This document shows positions 42,618-51,752 of a stretch of 64,000 nucleotides of DNA, piece after piece; the stretch's first letter is position 1, and the number at the start of each line of letters is the position of its first letter. The position numbers were made by a program, and so were the translations under genes. The notes below the pieces were generated by a model, which did not search any database, was not told the DNA's origin, and saw nothing but the letters and a program-made list of their open reading frames with translations. Origin of the DNA: Crocinitomicaceae bacterium (GTDB lineage: Bacteria > Bacteroidota > Bacteroidia > Flavobacteriales_D > Crocinitomicaceae); NCBI GenBank assembly GCA_029252405.1, contig JAQXBM010000041.1:48514-112513 (forward strand). The letters run 5' to 3'.

Positions 42618-42635
42618 AATCCTATCATCCCGACA
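42618..42635 (+). repeat. Partial copy of the tRNA-Pro 3' end
   Basis: AATCCTATCATCCCGACA repeats the tRNA's last 16 bases plus CA (42516-42533), 102 bases downstream. The bases between hold AACCTCGGTTCGTGCCGCAG, which does not fold as a tRNA. The copy has no acceptor partner and cannot be a tRNA. Confidence 0.85.
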
Positions 42636-42680
42636 ATTTAGATTTGTCCTTTGAGTGATATGCTCATAAATCATTGTTCC

Positions 42681-43814
42681 ATGAAATCAGTTCTTCTTTT
42701 TTCACCATCGAAGGTAGCAGCAACGCTAATCCTTTTATTTTTCAATTTTCAATCAATTTCTCAAGATGAAAATCAATCGTGGAAGTTAATCAAGCTAGAA
42801 CACCAAGGTCCTGAGGACTTCATCTACGACAGCATCAATAACCGTTTGATCATTCCATCAGGAAAAAGAGATAGCAAGCATCCTGAAAACTCATACGGTG
42901 CTTTTCAAACCTTGAATTTGGAAGATCATTCAGTGAAAACTTTGGAACAAGATCCAGAACTGAAGGAATGGATTTCTTTGGGAATCAAGGCGGCACCTTT
43001 TGATACGACCTTCCAATACATGACGAACGCATCAAAAGTAGGCGACAACGTTTCCAGGATTCAGGGATTATCCATCGATGAAAATTCGGTGAAGGTCGTT
43101 TCTAGAAATATCGTCAATGGTGATTTGCCCTCGAGCATTAACAATCTGCGTTGGGTGGAAGGGAATGGATTGTACATCACGAATTTGTACAAAGCTAAAT
43201 CGATGTACGCTGGATTTATCTCCAACCTCAAAGGAGAAGTATATCGCGCGGAAAATTTCGGAGAAGAAGCCAAAGTGATTTTGAACGCCCACGGTCCAAA
43301 CTCTTTGGGTGTGCTTGATTCAACCTTATACTTAACAGGATCTCGAGAACGTTTTTTGATGAAAATCAATGAAGAGGATAAAGCCAAAAAGATCAAAACG
43401 ATTCCGCTTGTTGGAGGCGATAACGTGACCATTGATGGTAACAAATTGTACACCACAGGATCTCCGAAGGTGCTCGAAGTCGTCAAATACATGAGTGAGA
43501 AGCGAGAAACTGTTGGCTCGTTCATTTATGAAATAACCAAGGAGAACGGTACCTTGCGGTGCAGCCGAATCATTTTAGTTGATCCTTCAACCATGATGGG
43601 GATGGTGTCTGTTGCCTATAAACATCAAGGAGCATTTTACTGTGGACAAGTGCGTGGATCAGAGATTTTGTATTTCAAAGATGACGTCTCGAGCTTACGG
43701 GAAATATCCGATCCGAAGAAGAATTCATACATGAAAAAAATCTACAAACGGTACAAGCGTCTTAATCGCAAGGAAGGATTGATTCTGCCTGAATTTCTCA
43801 TTTTGAAACCATAA
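42681..43814 (+). CDS. Secreted hypothetical protein (377 residues)
   Basis: Start at MKSVLLF (42681) gives a signal peptide ending at QSISQ. The ORF upstream adds ten residues before the signal and is not preferred. The mature part has beta-propeller-like repeats (LEDHSVKTLEQD, WVEGNGLYITNLY, TIDGNKLYTTG) but no family I can name. No T9SS domain or lipobox. The tRNA-end repeat lies 46 bases upstream of the start. Confidence 0.6.
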   Translation: MKSVLLFSPSKVAATLILLFFNFQSISQDENQSWKLIKLEHQGPEDFIYDSINNRLIIPSGKRDSKHPENSYGAFQTLNLEDHSVKTLEQDPELKEWISLGIKAAPFDTTFQYMTNASKVGDNVSRIQGLSIDENSVKVVSRNIVNGDLPSSINNLRWVEGNGLYITNLYKAKSMYAGFISNLKGEVYRAENFGEEAKVILNAHGPNSLGVLDSTLYLTGSRERFLMKINEEDKAKKIKTIPLVGGDNVTIDGNKLYTTGSPKVLEVVKYMSEKRETVGSFIYEITKENGTLRCSRIILVDPSTMMGMVSVAYKHQGAFYCGQVRGSEILYFKDDVSSLREISDPKKNSYMKKIYKRYKRLNRKEGLILPEFLILKP

Positions 43815-43919
43815 GAATCAACAGAAATACAACTTGTTAATTAATCGTTAACCTTGTTAACTTTTACACTTTTGGTACGTTCATTGTCTTATTCATGGCA
43901 AATCATAAATTGAACGCCT

Positions 43920-44318
43920 ATGAAAGTTTTAAGATTACTTGCAATCCCATTCTTATTGGTAGGATGTGTGATCACGGATGACGGAATCGCTTTAAACCCT
44001 CCAGGACCTCAAGTCTTTGTTTGTTTAAACGCAGTAACTGATGACGAAGCAGTCGAAATGAAAAACACCATTCAAAGTGAAGCATTTCCCGACAATCGTA
44101 TGACCAAGGCGCAGCTTTTATCCAAAGAGCGTTGTTTCCAAGCTCACCGCGTGGTGATCATCATGTCAGCAATGACATTCGCAGACAACAAACTGGAAAT
44201 TGCGAAGTTCTTGTACAACAAGACTGAAAATAAAAACGATTATGAATTATGTGTAGACGCACTCACATTTCAAAGCGATAAAGACGAACTCAGGGCTTAT
44301 ATCGCTGCCATGAACTAG
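43920..44318 (+). CDS. DUF4476-domain lipoprotein
   Basis: A 132-residue protein with a lipobox LLVGC (Cys16). The C-terminal 90 residues match the DUF4476 pattern: KAQLLSKERCFQAHRVVIIMSAMTF, LEIAKFLYN and ELCVDALTFQSDKDELRAYI. DUF4476 is common in Bacteroidota secreted proteins; function unknown. CACTTTTG near 43867 is a one-mismatch -7 element, preceded by several TTG. A bidirectional terminator follows. Confidence 0.8.
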   Translation: MKVLRLLAIPFLLVGCVITDDGIALNPPGPQVFVCLNAVTDDEAVEMKNTIQSEAFPDNRMTKAQLLSKERCFQAHRVVIIMSAMTFADNKLEIAKFLYNKTENKNDYELCVDALTFQSDKDELRAYIAAMN

Positions 44319-44364
44319 GTGTAGGTTCTTTCTTCCAATACTTTGGTGGGAAAGAAGGACAAAA

Positions 44365-44396
44365 AAAGGGCTTCGAATAACTTCGAAGCCCTTTTT
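44365..44396. terminator. Bidirectional intrinsic terminator
   Basis: AAAGGGCTTCGAA/TTCGAAGCCCTTT, with an A run before and a T run after, so both strands end in a T tract. It separates the DUF4476 gene from sucD. Confidence 0.9.
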
Positions 44397-44415
44397 CAAT
44401 TCTATCTATTTCAGA

Positions 44416-45294
44416 TTAAGCTGTTACACCCAATACTTCTGCCATTTTTGATCCGATATGTGCTGGAGAATCAACTACGTGAATTCCACACTCGCGCATG
44501 ATGCGTTTCTTCGCTTCTGCAGTATCTTCATCTCCACCAACAATTGCACCTGCGTGACCCATTGTTCTTCCTTTTGGAGCTGTTTCACCAGCGATAAATC
44601 CTACGACTGGCTTCTTAGCGTTTTCTTTGATCCAACGAGCAGCAGTTGCTTCCAAGTTTCCTCCGATTTCACCGATCATTACGATTCCGTCAGTTTCAGG
44701 GTCGTTCATCAACAATTCAACCGCTTCTTTTGTAGTTGTTCCGATAATTGGATCACCACCGATTCCGATTGCTGTTGTAATTCCTAATCCTGCTTTCGCT
44801 ACTTGATCAGCCGCTTCGTATGTCAATGTTCCTGATTTAGAAACAACACCAACTTTTCCTTTTTTGAAAACGAATCCTGGCATAATTCCAACTTTCGCTT
44901 CACCAGCAGTGATAACACCTGGACAGTTAGGTCCAATAAGGCGACAATCGAATCCAGAGATGTACTCGCTAGCTTTCACCATGTCGTTAACTGGAATTCC
45001 TTCAGTAATGCAGATGATCACTTTAATTCCACCGTTTGCTGCTTCCATAATCGCGTCTGCTGCAAATGCAGGTGGTACGAACAAAATAGAAACGTCTGCG
45101 CCAGTTTTAGCAACCGCATCAGCTACTGTATTGAATACAGGTCGATCCAAGTGGGTTTGTCCTCCTTTACCTGGAGTAACACCTCCAACAACGTTGGTAC
45201 CGTACTCGATCATTTGTCCAGCGTGGAAAGTTCCTTCACCTCCTGTAAACCCTTGAACAATAACTTTTGAATCTTTATTTACTAATACGCTCAT
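44416..45294 (-). CDS. sucD: Succinyl-CoA synthetase alpha subunit
   Basis: A 292-residue protein from ATG 45294. CoA-binding motif [12 protein letters not shown], the GGVTPGKGG loop, and the phosphohistidine motif [11 protein letters not shown] with His247 are all intact. It converts succinyl-CoA to succinate with ATP or GTP formation in the TCA cycle together with a beta subunit (sucC), which is not adjacent. The longer frame to 45360 is rejected because the promoter lies inside it. Confidence 0.97.
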   Translation of the reverse strand: MSVLVNKDSKVIVQGFTGGEGTFHAGQMIEYGTNVVGGVTPGKGGQTHLDRPVFNTVADAVAKTGADVSILFVPPAFAADAIMEAANGGIKVIICITEGIPVNDMVKASEYISGFDCRLIGPNCPGVITAGEAKVGIMPGFVFKKGKVGVVSKSGTLTYEAADQVAKAGLGITTAIGIGGDPIIGTTTKEAVELLMNDPETDGIVMIGEIGGNLEATAARWIKENAKKPVVGFIAGETAPKGRTMGHAGAIVGGDEDTAEAKKRIMRECGIHVVDSPAHIGSKMAEVLGVTA

Positions 45295-45329
45295 TTCTGT
45301 CGTTTTGAAATCGTTTCTTTTTTGTGTCC

Positions 45330-45360
45330 CAAAAGTAGGGGTTTGATTTCTTTTTGACAA
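45330..45360 (-). promoter_or_regulatory. sucD promoter (TTG-N20-TACTTTTG)
   Basis: Minus strand TTG (45360-45358) and TACTTTTG (45337-45330), 20 bases apart. Start near 45326 gives about 32 bases of leader before ATG 45294. Confidence 0.8.
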
Positions 45361-45701
45361 TGAATACAGAATTGAATTTCGAGTTTTTTTTGAACAGGAA
45401 TTGGATACACCGCATCTAGATGATCTCGTTGGGTGAGTATACTGTTAAAATTGAAGTGGCTCCTTCAGTTTTTTCTAACTTTAATTCCTCAATTAATGAC
45501 AACATTTAATCGAACTAATCAATGTGGATGATACCTCATGAACGTGACTGCAGAGAACGGAAATTCTCTGACGCGCGTGTGAAACACGCACATAATTGGG
45601 TCTTAAGAAGCATGTTTCCGATTTCGTGAAAGGGCTTTTTTGTAAGGTCATATTTGAACTACCGTCCAACGAATCAAAACAGAATCAGATAAATAAACCC
45701 C
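45361..45701. other. 341-base gap before the OsmC gene
   Basis: No frame is supported. A short hairpin, GCGTGT-GAA-ACACGC (45575-45589), is not followed by a T tract. CATATTTG at 45649-45656 is a one-mismatch -7 element for the OsmC gene, with no matching TTG at good spacing. Nothing else is apparent. Confidence 0.5.
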
Positions 45702-46118
45702 ATGGCAGATACTAGAACAGCGTGCGTAGAAATAGGAGAAAGTAAATTCACATCGAGAGTCGTGGTGGGGCATCACGAATTTACTTCTGACGAACCAGTA
45801 TCCGCTGGAGGATCAGATTTAGGGCCTTCACCGTATGAATTATTGGCCTCTGGATTGGGCGCTTGCACCGTAATGACGCTTCAAATGTACGCTAGTCTGA
45901 AAGAATGGGATTTGAAAGGAGTGAGGGTTGATGTCAGCCACCGAAAAGAAGATTCCGAAGATGGAAAATCCAAGGTAGATGTGTTTTCAAGAGAGATTAA
46001 GTTTTTTGGTGATTTTGATGAGAAGCAGTACAAGCGAATGTTGATTATTGCTGACAAATGTCCAGTGCATAAGACTTTGAGTGCCTCATCGAAAATTGAA
46101 ACGACTCATGTTGAGTAG
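45702..46118 (+). CDS. OsmC-family peroxiredoxin-like protein
   Basis: A 138-residue OsmC-fold protein with the two conserved cysteines, Cys55 (GLGACTVMT) and Cys120 (DKCPVHKTL), which lie about 65 residues apart. Members detoxify organic hydroperoxides or reduce thiol substrates. The GPSPYELLASGLG stretch is typical. Its gap upstream is long with weak promoter evidence. Confidence 0.9.
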   Translation: MADTRTACVEIGESKFTSRVVVGHHEFTSDEPVSAGGSDLGPSPYELLASGLGACTVMTLQMYASLKEWDLKGVRVDVSHRKEDSEDGKSKVDVFSREIKFFGDFDEKQYKRMLIIADKCPVHKTLSASSKIETTHVE

Positions 46119-46214
46119 GGTAATTTGCTTTTGGTAGCCATTTGGCTAAATATCAATATCGCAATATTGCGAAATAGATTTATTCGATTGTTTCAGTTTT
46201 TGAATAAACAAATC

Positions 46215-46667
46215 CTATAAAACATCCACAATCTCCAACTCAAAAACCAAAATAGAATTTGACGGAATCTTCTCGACTTTATATTCTCCATAGCCCAACT
46301 GCGGAGGCGCGACCATATACGCCTTCGATCCCTTTTTCAGCTGAAGCATGAGTTCTTTCCACGCATTAATTTGATCCGATACGGGCAATTCAATCGGTTC
46401 CGTTTGCTCATCGAAGACGTTTCCATTCAAGAATGTCCCCTTGTATTTCACTGAAACCGTATTGGTGAATTGAATGAGTTCTCCTTCTCCTTCCTCAAGG
46501 ATTTTGTAATACAATCCGCTCGATGATTTCTCACAATCGATGTTCTTCTTCTTCAAGTGCTTTTCAATCTTTTTATCGAATTCAGCAAGTTGATCATCGG
46601 AATATGATCCACAGGAGAAGAGCAGCACAGATGCTAACGCGAAAAGGAAGAAGTTAAATCGTTTCAT
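46215..46667 (-). CDS. FKBP-type peptidyl-prolyl isomerase lipoprotein
   Basis: A 150-residue protein with lipobox LLFSC (Cys19), a short helical linker and one FKBP domain (about 60-150): VSVKYKGTFLNGNVFDE, YMVAPPQLGYGEYKVEKIPSNSILVFELEI. These enzymes speed proline isomerisation in periplasmic proteins. It overlaps the TraB gene by 4 bases and ends the four-gene unit. Confidence 0.88.
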   Translation of the reverse strand: MKRFNFFLFALASVLLFSCGSYSDDQLAEFDKKIEKHLKKKNIDCEKSSSGLYYKILEEGEGELIQFTNTVSVKYKGTFLNGNVFDEQTEPIELPVSDQINAWKELMLQLKKGSKAYMVAPPQLGYGEYKVEKIPSNSILVFELEIVDVL

Positions 46668-47578
46668 AATTCAATAGGTTTTAAGGTGTATCCTTGTGTT
46701 TCAAGTAGTCGAAGAACGCCATTTGGTCCGCCAAGATGTCCAGCTCCAACAGCGATAAAGGTCGATTTCTCTTTGATCATTTGTTCAATCATTGGAACCC
46801 AACGTTTGTTTCGATTGTCTAGCAAGATGTCGTTCATTTCCATCAATTCACCATCTCCCGCAATCATTTGATACAAACCGTCAATATCTTGATCACTGTA
46901 CAATTCCATGATTTCCGCCAATTCTTCACCAGAGTCAGCGTTACCATTTCGAATGATCTCCATAACCATGGCTACTTGTTGCTCGTTGGTGAGCAGATCA
47001 AAGATTCCCATTTGTTCAGCCACAGTTTCAAGACCTTCGATTTCCAAGTCTTTCTTCTTTGCGATGGCCTCCAATTCTATCTCGTAAGACTTCTTGCCGT
47101 CCATTCCAGGACTCGGATTGTTTTTGTCTATTTCAGGTAAGAACTGAGCCACAACGAATGGACGCATTTTACCCGCCATCAGTTTAAAAGCTGCTGGAGA
47201 AAGCGCTGTGTTTTCTTCCACCCAATTAAGGATAGAGTCGGCTTGATCTTCTGTAAAGAAATCAAAGAATGATCCTGAATCGAGCATGGACAGCTTAAAG
47301 GCTTCCATTGGATCAGGAATTCCTGCAATTTCCATTGTTAACACCTCAGATTTCGCAACGATTTTTTGCAATTTTTTCGGAAAGAAGAACTCTTCTTCGT
47401 CAATTAAATGAACCGTTCCGAATAAGTATGATTTGGTTTTGATTCCGTTCCCTTCAATTTTCCACAGAAGTGCACGATCTTCCATTGGGAATTCGCGTAC
47501 ACTGGTGTCCTGAGCAGTAACGCTAGAACCTAAGAGCAGGAAAAGAAAGAGATTCGCGAGGAATAAAAAGTTGTTCAT
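46664..47578 (-). CDS. TraB/GumN family protein
   Basis: A 304-residue protein with a signal peptide ending at VTAQ. The motifs SYLFGTVHL (start) and FIAVGAGHLGGPNGVL (end) are the paired His-containing motifs of the TraB/GumN family, thought to form a protease-like or hydrolase site with two histidines and two acidic residues. Function in bacteria is uncertain. Overlaps the FKBP gene by 4 bases and follows the methyltransferase gene by 9 bases. Confidence 0.85.
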   Translation of the reverse strand: MNNFLFLANLFLFLLLGSSVTAQDTSVREFPMEDRALLWKIEGNGIKTKSYLFGTVHLIDEEEFFFPKKLQKIVAKSEVLTMEIAGIPDPMEAFKLSMLDSGSFFDFFTEDQADSILNWVEENTALSPAAFKLMAGKMRPFVVAQFLPEIDKNNPSPGMDGKKSYEIELEAIAKKKDLEIEGLETVAEQMGIFDLLTNEQQVAMVMEIIRNGNADSGEELAEIMELYSDQDIDGLYQMIAGDGELMEMNDILLDNRNKRWVPMIEQMIKEKSTFIAVGAGHLGGPNGVLRLLETQGYTLKPIEL

Positions 47579-47587
47579 TGTTGCAAT

Positions 47588-48295
47588 TCAATTTACGGTG
47601 ATGCGCGCCAAAAATTGGTATTCTTCTTCGTACAGTTTTTCGACTTTCAGGTTGAGCTTATTCGCTGTTTCCTGCAATTTATCGAAATCGATGTACAACC
47701 ATTCAAACCAATCGGTTGATTGATCTTCGTAGTGCATTTTGAAGTTGAAATTTCCGTAATACTCGGTATTCAGATCGATCCACATTCCGCCATCATCATC
47801 CATGTAAAGATACTTAATGTCGGTGGAGTCGAAAAGGAGTTGACCATTTTCGCGCATCATTTTCTTGGCTTGAAGCAAAGTGCGTTCCAAATTTTTCAAT
47901 GATCCCGCAATTCCAATCCCGTTCATCATCATTAGAAGGGTGTCGTATTGCTCCGTCACTTCAAAAAAATCTTGAACTTCAGCATCTATGCCTTTCGATT
48001 GCATATATTCAACAGCACCTGGACTGACGTCAATTGCCTTTACCTTGTATCCTTTGTCTTGAAGGTGTTTCGCATGAATTCCTGAACCTGCGCCAATATC
48101 GAGAATGTCTCCAGAACAATGTTCTAGCGCAATCTGTTCGATTTTGGGCATTTCATTGTACGAGCGGAAAAGGTAAGATGCATCAATGAAATCATCATCA
48201 CAAATGTCCGACTCAACCGTAATGAATCGATCTGTTTTGTCCTTGCTGTAATCTAGAATGATACGACCCAGCGGATCTTTACCAGCGGCAGTCAT
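47588..48295 (-). CDS. Class I SAM-dependent methyltransferase
   Basis: A 235-residue protein with the SAM motif ILDIGAGSGIHAKHL and post motifs KVKAIDVSPGAV and DTLLMMMNGIG. No N-terminal targeting. The C-terminal half has several aromatic residues (WFEWLYIDF), so the substrate could be small. The substrate is unknown. It overlaps the preceding gene by a single base and precedes the TraB gene by 9 bases. Confidence 0.85.
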   Translation of the reverse strand: MTAAGKDPLGRIILDYSKDKTDRFITVESDICDDDFIDASYLFRSYNEMPKIEQIALEHCSGDILDIGAGSGIHAKHLQDKGYKVKAIDVSPGAVEYMQSKGIDAEVQDFFEVTEQYDTLLMMMNGIGIAGSLKNLERTLLQAKKMMRENGQLLFDSTDIKYLYMDDDGGMWIDLNTEYYGNFNFKMHYEDQSTDWFEWLYIDFDKLQETANKLNLKVEKLYEEEYQFLARITVN

Positions 48296-48816
48296 TAATA
48301 ATCGTATTGATCTTCAAAATCGTTGAAGCCGAACTCATCTTCTTCATCTTCGCCAAGCTCAGTTGAGTCAGTCTCGAATTGAAGTTCATCGCTTTCTTTC
48401 GACTCTTCAGCCGGAGCGTTTCCTACAGAAAGCTTCACTGTTGGACGTTCTGGAGTCGCTTCTTCATAACCAATGAGCTCAATGAGGAAAATCCACATGC
48501 GCATGAAATCGTGCACCAAAATGAGTTTTTGATCCTTTACTTCAATCAATTCTCCAATAGTTGTGGTGCTCATTACACGAGGAACTTCTTGATCGCTTTC
48601 ACCAAACGACATGTCAAAAAGGGCAATTTCTGGTCCTTTTACCCATTCGTCATTCGAAACGTAAAACGATGCCATTTGATCTTGTGAGAAATGGTATGCG
48701 TCAACAATAGCACGGTAGAAATTTTCGAGATTATCAGAATCCGCGATAAGAATATCACGAAACACCTCTGCTTTATCTTGAGAATCGAGAAGTACTCTGA
48801 ATTTTAGACCTGCCAT
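48295..48816 (-). CDS. pRiA4b ORF-3-like (IS1096 passenger-type) protein
   Basis: A 173-residue cytosolic protein with the PRiA4-ORF3 fold pattern: a helix-loop beginning KFRVLLDSQDKAEVFRDI, then FYRAIVDAYHFSQDQMASFYVS and KLILVHDFMRMWIF. The C-terminal 40 residues are strongly acidic. Proteins of this family occur in plasmids and chromosomes and have no fixed function. It leads the four-gene transcription unit. Confidence 0.75.
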   Translation of the reverse strand: MAGLKFRVLLDSQDKAEVFRDILIADSDNLENFYRAIVDAYHFSQDQMASFYVSNDEWVKGPEIALFDMSFGESDQEVPRVMSTTTIGELIEVKDQKLILVHDFMRMWIFLIELIGYEEATPERPTVKLSVGNAPAEESKESDELQFETDSTELGEDEEDEFGFNDFEDQYDY

Positions 48817-48832
48817 TGACTGAAAATTTATG

Positions 48833-48840
48833 CAAAATTA
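48833..48840 (-). promoter_or_regulatory. -7 element for the pRiA4b-like gene operon
   Basis: TAATTTTG on the minus strand, 16 bases upstream of ATG 48816. No TTG was found at the expected distance. Confidence 0.55.
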
Positions 48841-48870
48841 CTTTAAATTCCTCTATTCTTACGAGCTTAG

Positions 48871-50289
48871 CTACGAGTTTGTTTCAAGACCTAACTCATT
48901 TGCGATTTTCATCATGAAATCGAAGGCTTCGTCGTGATTATTTTGAATCTCTCCCTCGAGAATCGCTTCCTTGATTCGCTTCTTAATTGTTCCGACTTCA
49001 GCGCAAGGTGGAATATCGAAGGTTTTCATGATTTCATCACCATCAACCGGTGGCTGAAAATTTCGAATTCGGTCTTTTTCTTCTACGTCTCGCAATTTTT
49101 GAAGGACAATTTCAAAGTTCTTTTTGAACTTCTTCACCTTCATCTCATTTTTTGAGGTGATGTCTGCATTACAGAGCGTCATCAAGTCATCGACGTCGTC
49201 GTTTGCTTCAGAAAGTAATCTTCGAACAGCTGAGTCGGTCACGTCACCTTTCACCAAAGAAATAGGTCGTAGGTGTAATCGAACCAATTTCTGCACATAC
49301 TTCATTTTCGCATCCAATGGAAGCTTCATGCGTTTGAAGATTTTTGGAACCATGCGAGATCCCATTTCTTCGTGACCATGGAAGGTCCAACCTGCCTTCG
49401 GATGGAAACGCTTTGTGGGCGGTTTTGCAATATCGTGCATGATTGCCGCCCAACGCAACCAAAGGTTATCGGTGTTTTCTGAAATATTGTCAAGAACTTC
49501 CAACGTATGGTAGAAATTGTCCTTGTGCGTTTTTCCTTTTCGTTTCTCAACTCCGTATAGCGCCACCATTTCTGGGAAGAACTCGTGAAGTAATTTTGTT
49601 GAGAAGAGCAGTTTGAATCCACGTGATGGAACCTTGCTCAGGATGATTTTATTCAATTCATCCATGATTCGCTCTTGAGAAATGATTTCCAATCGGTGGG
49701 CATTTCGAGCAATCGATTCCAAACACTGATGTTCAATTTTAAAATCCAATTGCGAAGCAAAACGGATCGCGCGCATCATTCGAAGTGGATCGTCACTGAA
49801 GGTTGTATCTGGTTCGAGTGGTGTTTTAATCAATCTATTTTCGAGATCAACCAATCCGTCAAAAGGATCAATAATATCTCCAAAAGAATCTGCGTGTAAG
49901 CTTAAAGCAAGCGCATTAATGGTAAAATCTCGTCTGTTTTGATCATCCGCTAAAGTTCCATCTTCAACGATGGGTTTTCTAGAATCATGATTGTACGACT
50001 CTTTTCGTGCTCCGACGAATTCAACTTCCAAATCCTTGTACATGAATTGAGCAGTTCCGAAATTCTTGAAATAAGATACCTTCTTGACGCGCAATTTCTC
50101 GGCGCATTCCTTGGCCAAATCCATTCCATTTCCAACAACGACAATATCGATGTCTTTGGACGGACGTTCGAGAATTAAATCACGCACAAATCCCCCGATA
50201 ACATAAGCTTCGAGCTCATTTTCTGTCACTACTTGCGAAGCAACTTTGAAAACGGGATGAGTGAGATATTCGCTATAATTCGTGCGCAT
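48871..50289 (-). CDS. cca: CCA tRNA nucleotidyltransferase with HD domain
   Basis: A 472-residue protein from ATG 50289. The nucleotidyltransferase motif GGFVRDLILERPSKDIDIVV, RRDFTINAL and the HD motif HDIAKPPT are present. The enzyme adds CCA to tRNA 3' ends; the tRNA-Pro in the window indeed lacks an encoded CCA. The start is set by a -7 element that overlaps the longer frame, whose additional 33 residues are not conserved. The leader would be only a few bases. Confidence 0.93.
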   Translation of the reverse strand: MRTNYSEYLTHPVFKVASQVVTENELEAYVIGGFVRDLILERPSKDIDIVVVGNGMDLAKECAEKLRVKKVSYFKNFGTAQFMYKDLEVEFVGARKESYNHDSRKPIVEDGTLADDQNRRDFTINALALSLHADSFGDIIDPFDGLVDLENRLIKTPLEPDTTFSDDPLRMMRAIRFASQLDFKIEHQCLESIARNAHRLEIISQERIMDELNKIILSKVPSRGFKLLFSTKLLHEFFPEMVALYGVEKRKGKTHKDNFYHTLEVLDNISENTDNLWLRWAAIMHDIAKPPTKRFHPKAGWTFHGHEEMGSRMVPKIFKRMKLPLDAKMKYVQKLVRLHLRPISLVKGDVTDSAVRRLLSEANDDVDDLMTLCNADITSKNEMKVKKFKKNFEIVLQKLRDVEEKDRIRNFQPPVDGDEIMKTFDIPPCAEVGTIKKRIKEAILEGEIQNNHDEAFDFMMKIANELGLETNS

Positions 50290-50297
50290 TGCGGTTG

Positions 50298-50305
50298 CAA
50301 AGATA
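50298..50305 (-). promoter_or_regulatory. -7 element for cca
   Basis: TATCTTTG on the minus strand, 9 bases upstream of ATG 50289, with TTG 22 bases further up. The mRNA leader is at most a few bases. Confidence 0.65.
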
Positions 50306-50402
50306 AGGGAATCATCAAAATCAACTTCAAAATCGGACTTTGATACCAAACTTTTGTAATTTTTTTCGTAAAATCGTTTAAAATTCAATCATCTACTGCC
50401 GA

Positions 50403-51308
50403 ATGGGTACTGTTGCCGACATCTGTTACACAATTGCTAATCGCTACATTGACGGGAAATTTCGAAAAGCCAATATGAATCGAAAGTTCCATGATTCGGA
50501 TCGCTATCACATCGAATATTGGGACAATGAAGTGGAAGGAAAACCCGTTTTTTTAATCCTCCACGGATTGGGCGCAAAGACGAAATACCAATGGTACGAT
50601 CAGCTTCATGTTATCAAGGATGATTTTCGAATAATCGTTCCGAATTTGCTGCATTTTGGTGATACGATTCCGCATACCAAGCGTCATGAAGTGCAAGATC
50701 AATTGGACATGCTTCAATTCTTTTTGAAAGAGCTAGGAGTTTCCAAATATCATTTGATGGGAGCGTCTTACGGTGGATTGATTTCTGGAGAGATGGCGAA
50801 TGTTTTCCCAGATCAAGTTGAGAAATTGATATTAGTCGACCCAGCTATCAAGTACATTTACAAAAGCGATACGGAGCGGGTAAAGAAGTTATTCGATGTG
50901 CCGAGTATTCCAGAGTTTTTTGTGCCTGATACACACCACGGTTTGAAGAAGTTAGTAGCAGCCTCAGTAGGAGAGAAGGGAGTGGTCCCACCGGGATTCA
51001 CGATGCCGCGGTTCCACGAGGAATTGTATATGCAAAACTTCGAAGATAAGCGCTCAATTGTACATCGTATGATTGGCATTCGCGATGAGTACGCAAAACA
51101 TGAGTACATTTATAAAATGCCCGTGCACTTAATTTGGGGTGAGTTCGATCAATTGATTCCACCAGATCGCGGAGAACGGTTTTTTGAGCATATCAAAGGA
51201 AATGGTGCAAATGCAACGCTCGATATCATCAAAGGTGGAGGTCACATGCCGAACATGAACAAAGCAAAGGACTTCAATAAGTTGTTGAAGAAATACTTAG
51301 AAATCTGA
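50403..51308 (+). CDS. Alpha/beta hydrolase
   Basis: A 301-residue soluble protein with LHGLGAKTKY (oxyanion), GASYGG (Ser122 nucleophile), GEFDQLIP (Asp) and GGHMPNM (His). Typical of esterase or lipase-like hydrolases in this phylum. It is divergent from the cca gene and convergent with the small membrane protein gene with only one base between them. Substrate unknown. Confidence 0.87.
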   Translation: MGTVADICYTIANRYIDGKFRKANMNRKFHDSDRYHIEYWDNEVEGKPVFLILHGLGAKTKYQWYDQLHVIKDDFRIIVPNLLHFGDTIPHTKRHEVQDQLDMLQFFLKELGVSKYHLMGASYGGLISGEMANVFPDQVEKLILVDPAIKYIYKSDTERVKKLFDVPSIPEFFVPDTHHGLKKLVAASVGEKGVVPPGFTMPRFHEELYMQNFEDKRSIVHRMIGIRDEYAKHEYIYKMPVHLIWGEFDQLIPPDRGERFFEHIKGNGANATLDIIKGGGHMPNMNKAKDFNKLLKKYLEI

Positions 51309-51752
51309 TTAGAAGAGATTGAGGTAAGTTCCTCCAATTGCTAAGCCTGTTCCTAGAATTACCATCGCTTCCGTTAAGTTGAGAACCTTTTTCGCTTGCA
51401 CCTTCTTGAACAAAATACCCACTGCAACTAATGGAAGGCCAACTACAAAGACGAGCTTAATTTGATCTGCATTCGGCCATTCCTGGAAATGAAACAGCAG
51501 CGCGATAATCCCTACAGCACCAACAAACATGATACATTTCCGCATATACTGCGTCCACGGTTCAGTAATATGATCCATTCTGTCGTATGCCTTCATTAAG
51601 TAGATCAACGCGAGTGCTGAAGCAGATATAACGAACAAGGTCGAGGAAAGAGGAATTCCCGCCAAGCGCAAAATGAATGTCGCTACAAAGAAACCAATCA
51701 AATAGGGTTCGTATCGAAGGATTATCGCTATTTCGTTTTGATTGTCTGTCAT
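51309..51752 (-). CDS. Small membrane protein of unknown function (147 residues)
   Basis: A 147-residue protein with four or five predicted helices (about 18-36, 40-56, 72-90, 96-112, 124-140), with charged loops in between. The start is directly upstream of tsaC's stop, 1 base apart, so the two are co-transcribed. No family recognised. Confidence 0.7.
   Translation of the reverse strand: MTDNQNEIAIILRYEPYLIGFFVATFILRLAGIPLSSTLFVISASALALIYLMKAYDRMDHITEPWTQYMRKCIMFVGAVGIIALLFHFQEWPNADQIKLVFVVGLPLVAVGILFKKVQAKKVLNLTEAMVILGTGLAIGGTYLNLF

Noticed and set aside
42618..42635. Second tRNA gene
   Set aside because: Only the 3' T-arm/acceptor part is repeated; there is no pairing 5' acceptor strand or anticodon arm.
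45575..45589. GCGTGT-GAA-ACACGC as a terminator or operator
   Set aside because: No T tract follows, and it is far from any promoter element; six-base arms in 341 bases may be chance.
48295..48816. Evidence of a transposon from the IS1096-type label
   Set aside because: The family name comes from a passenger protein; no transposase, terminal repeats or target duplications are visible.
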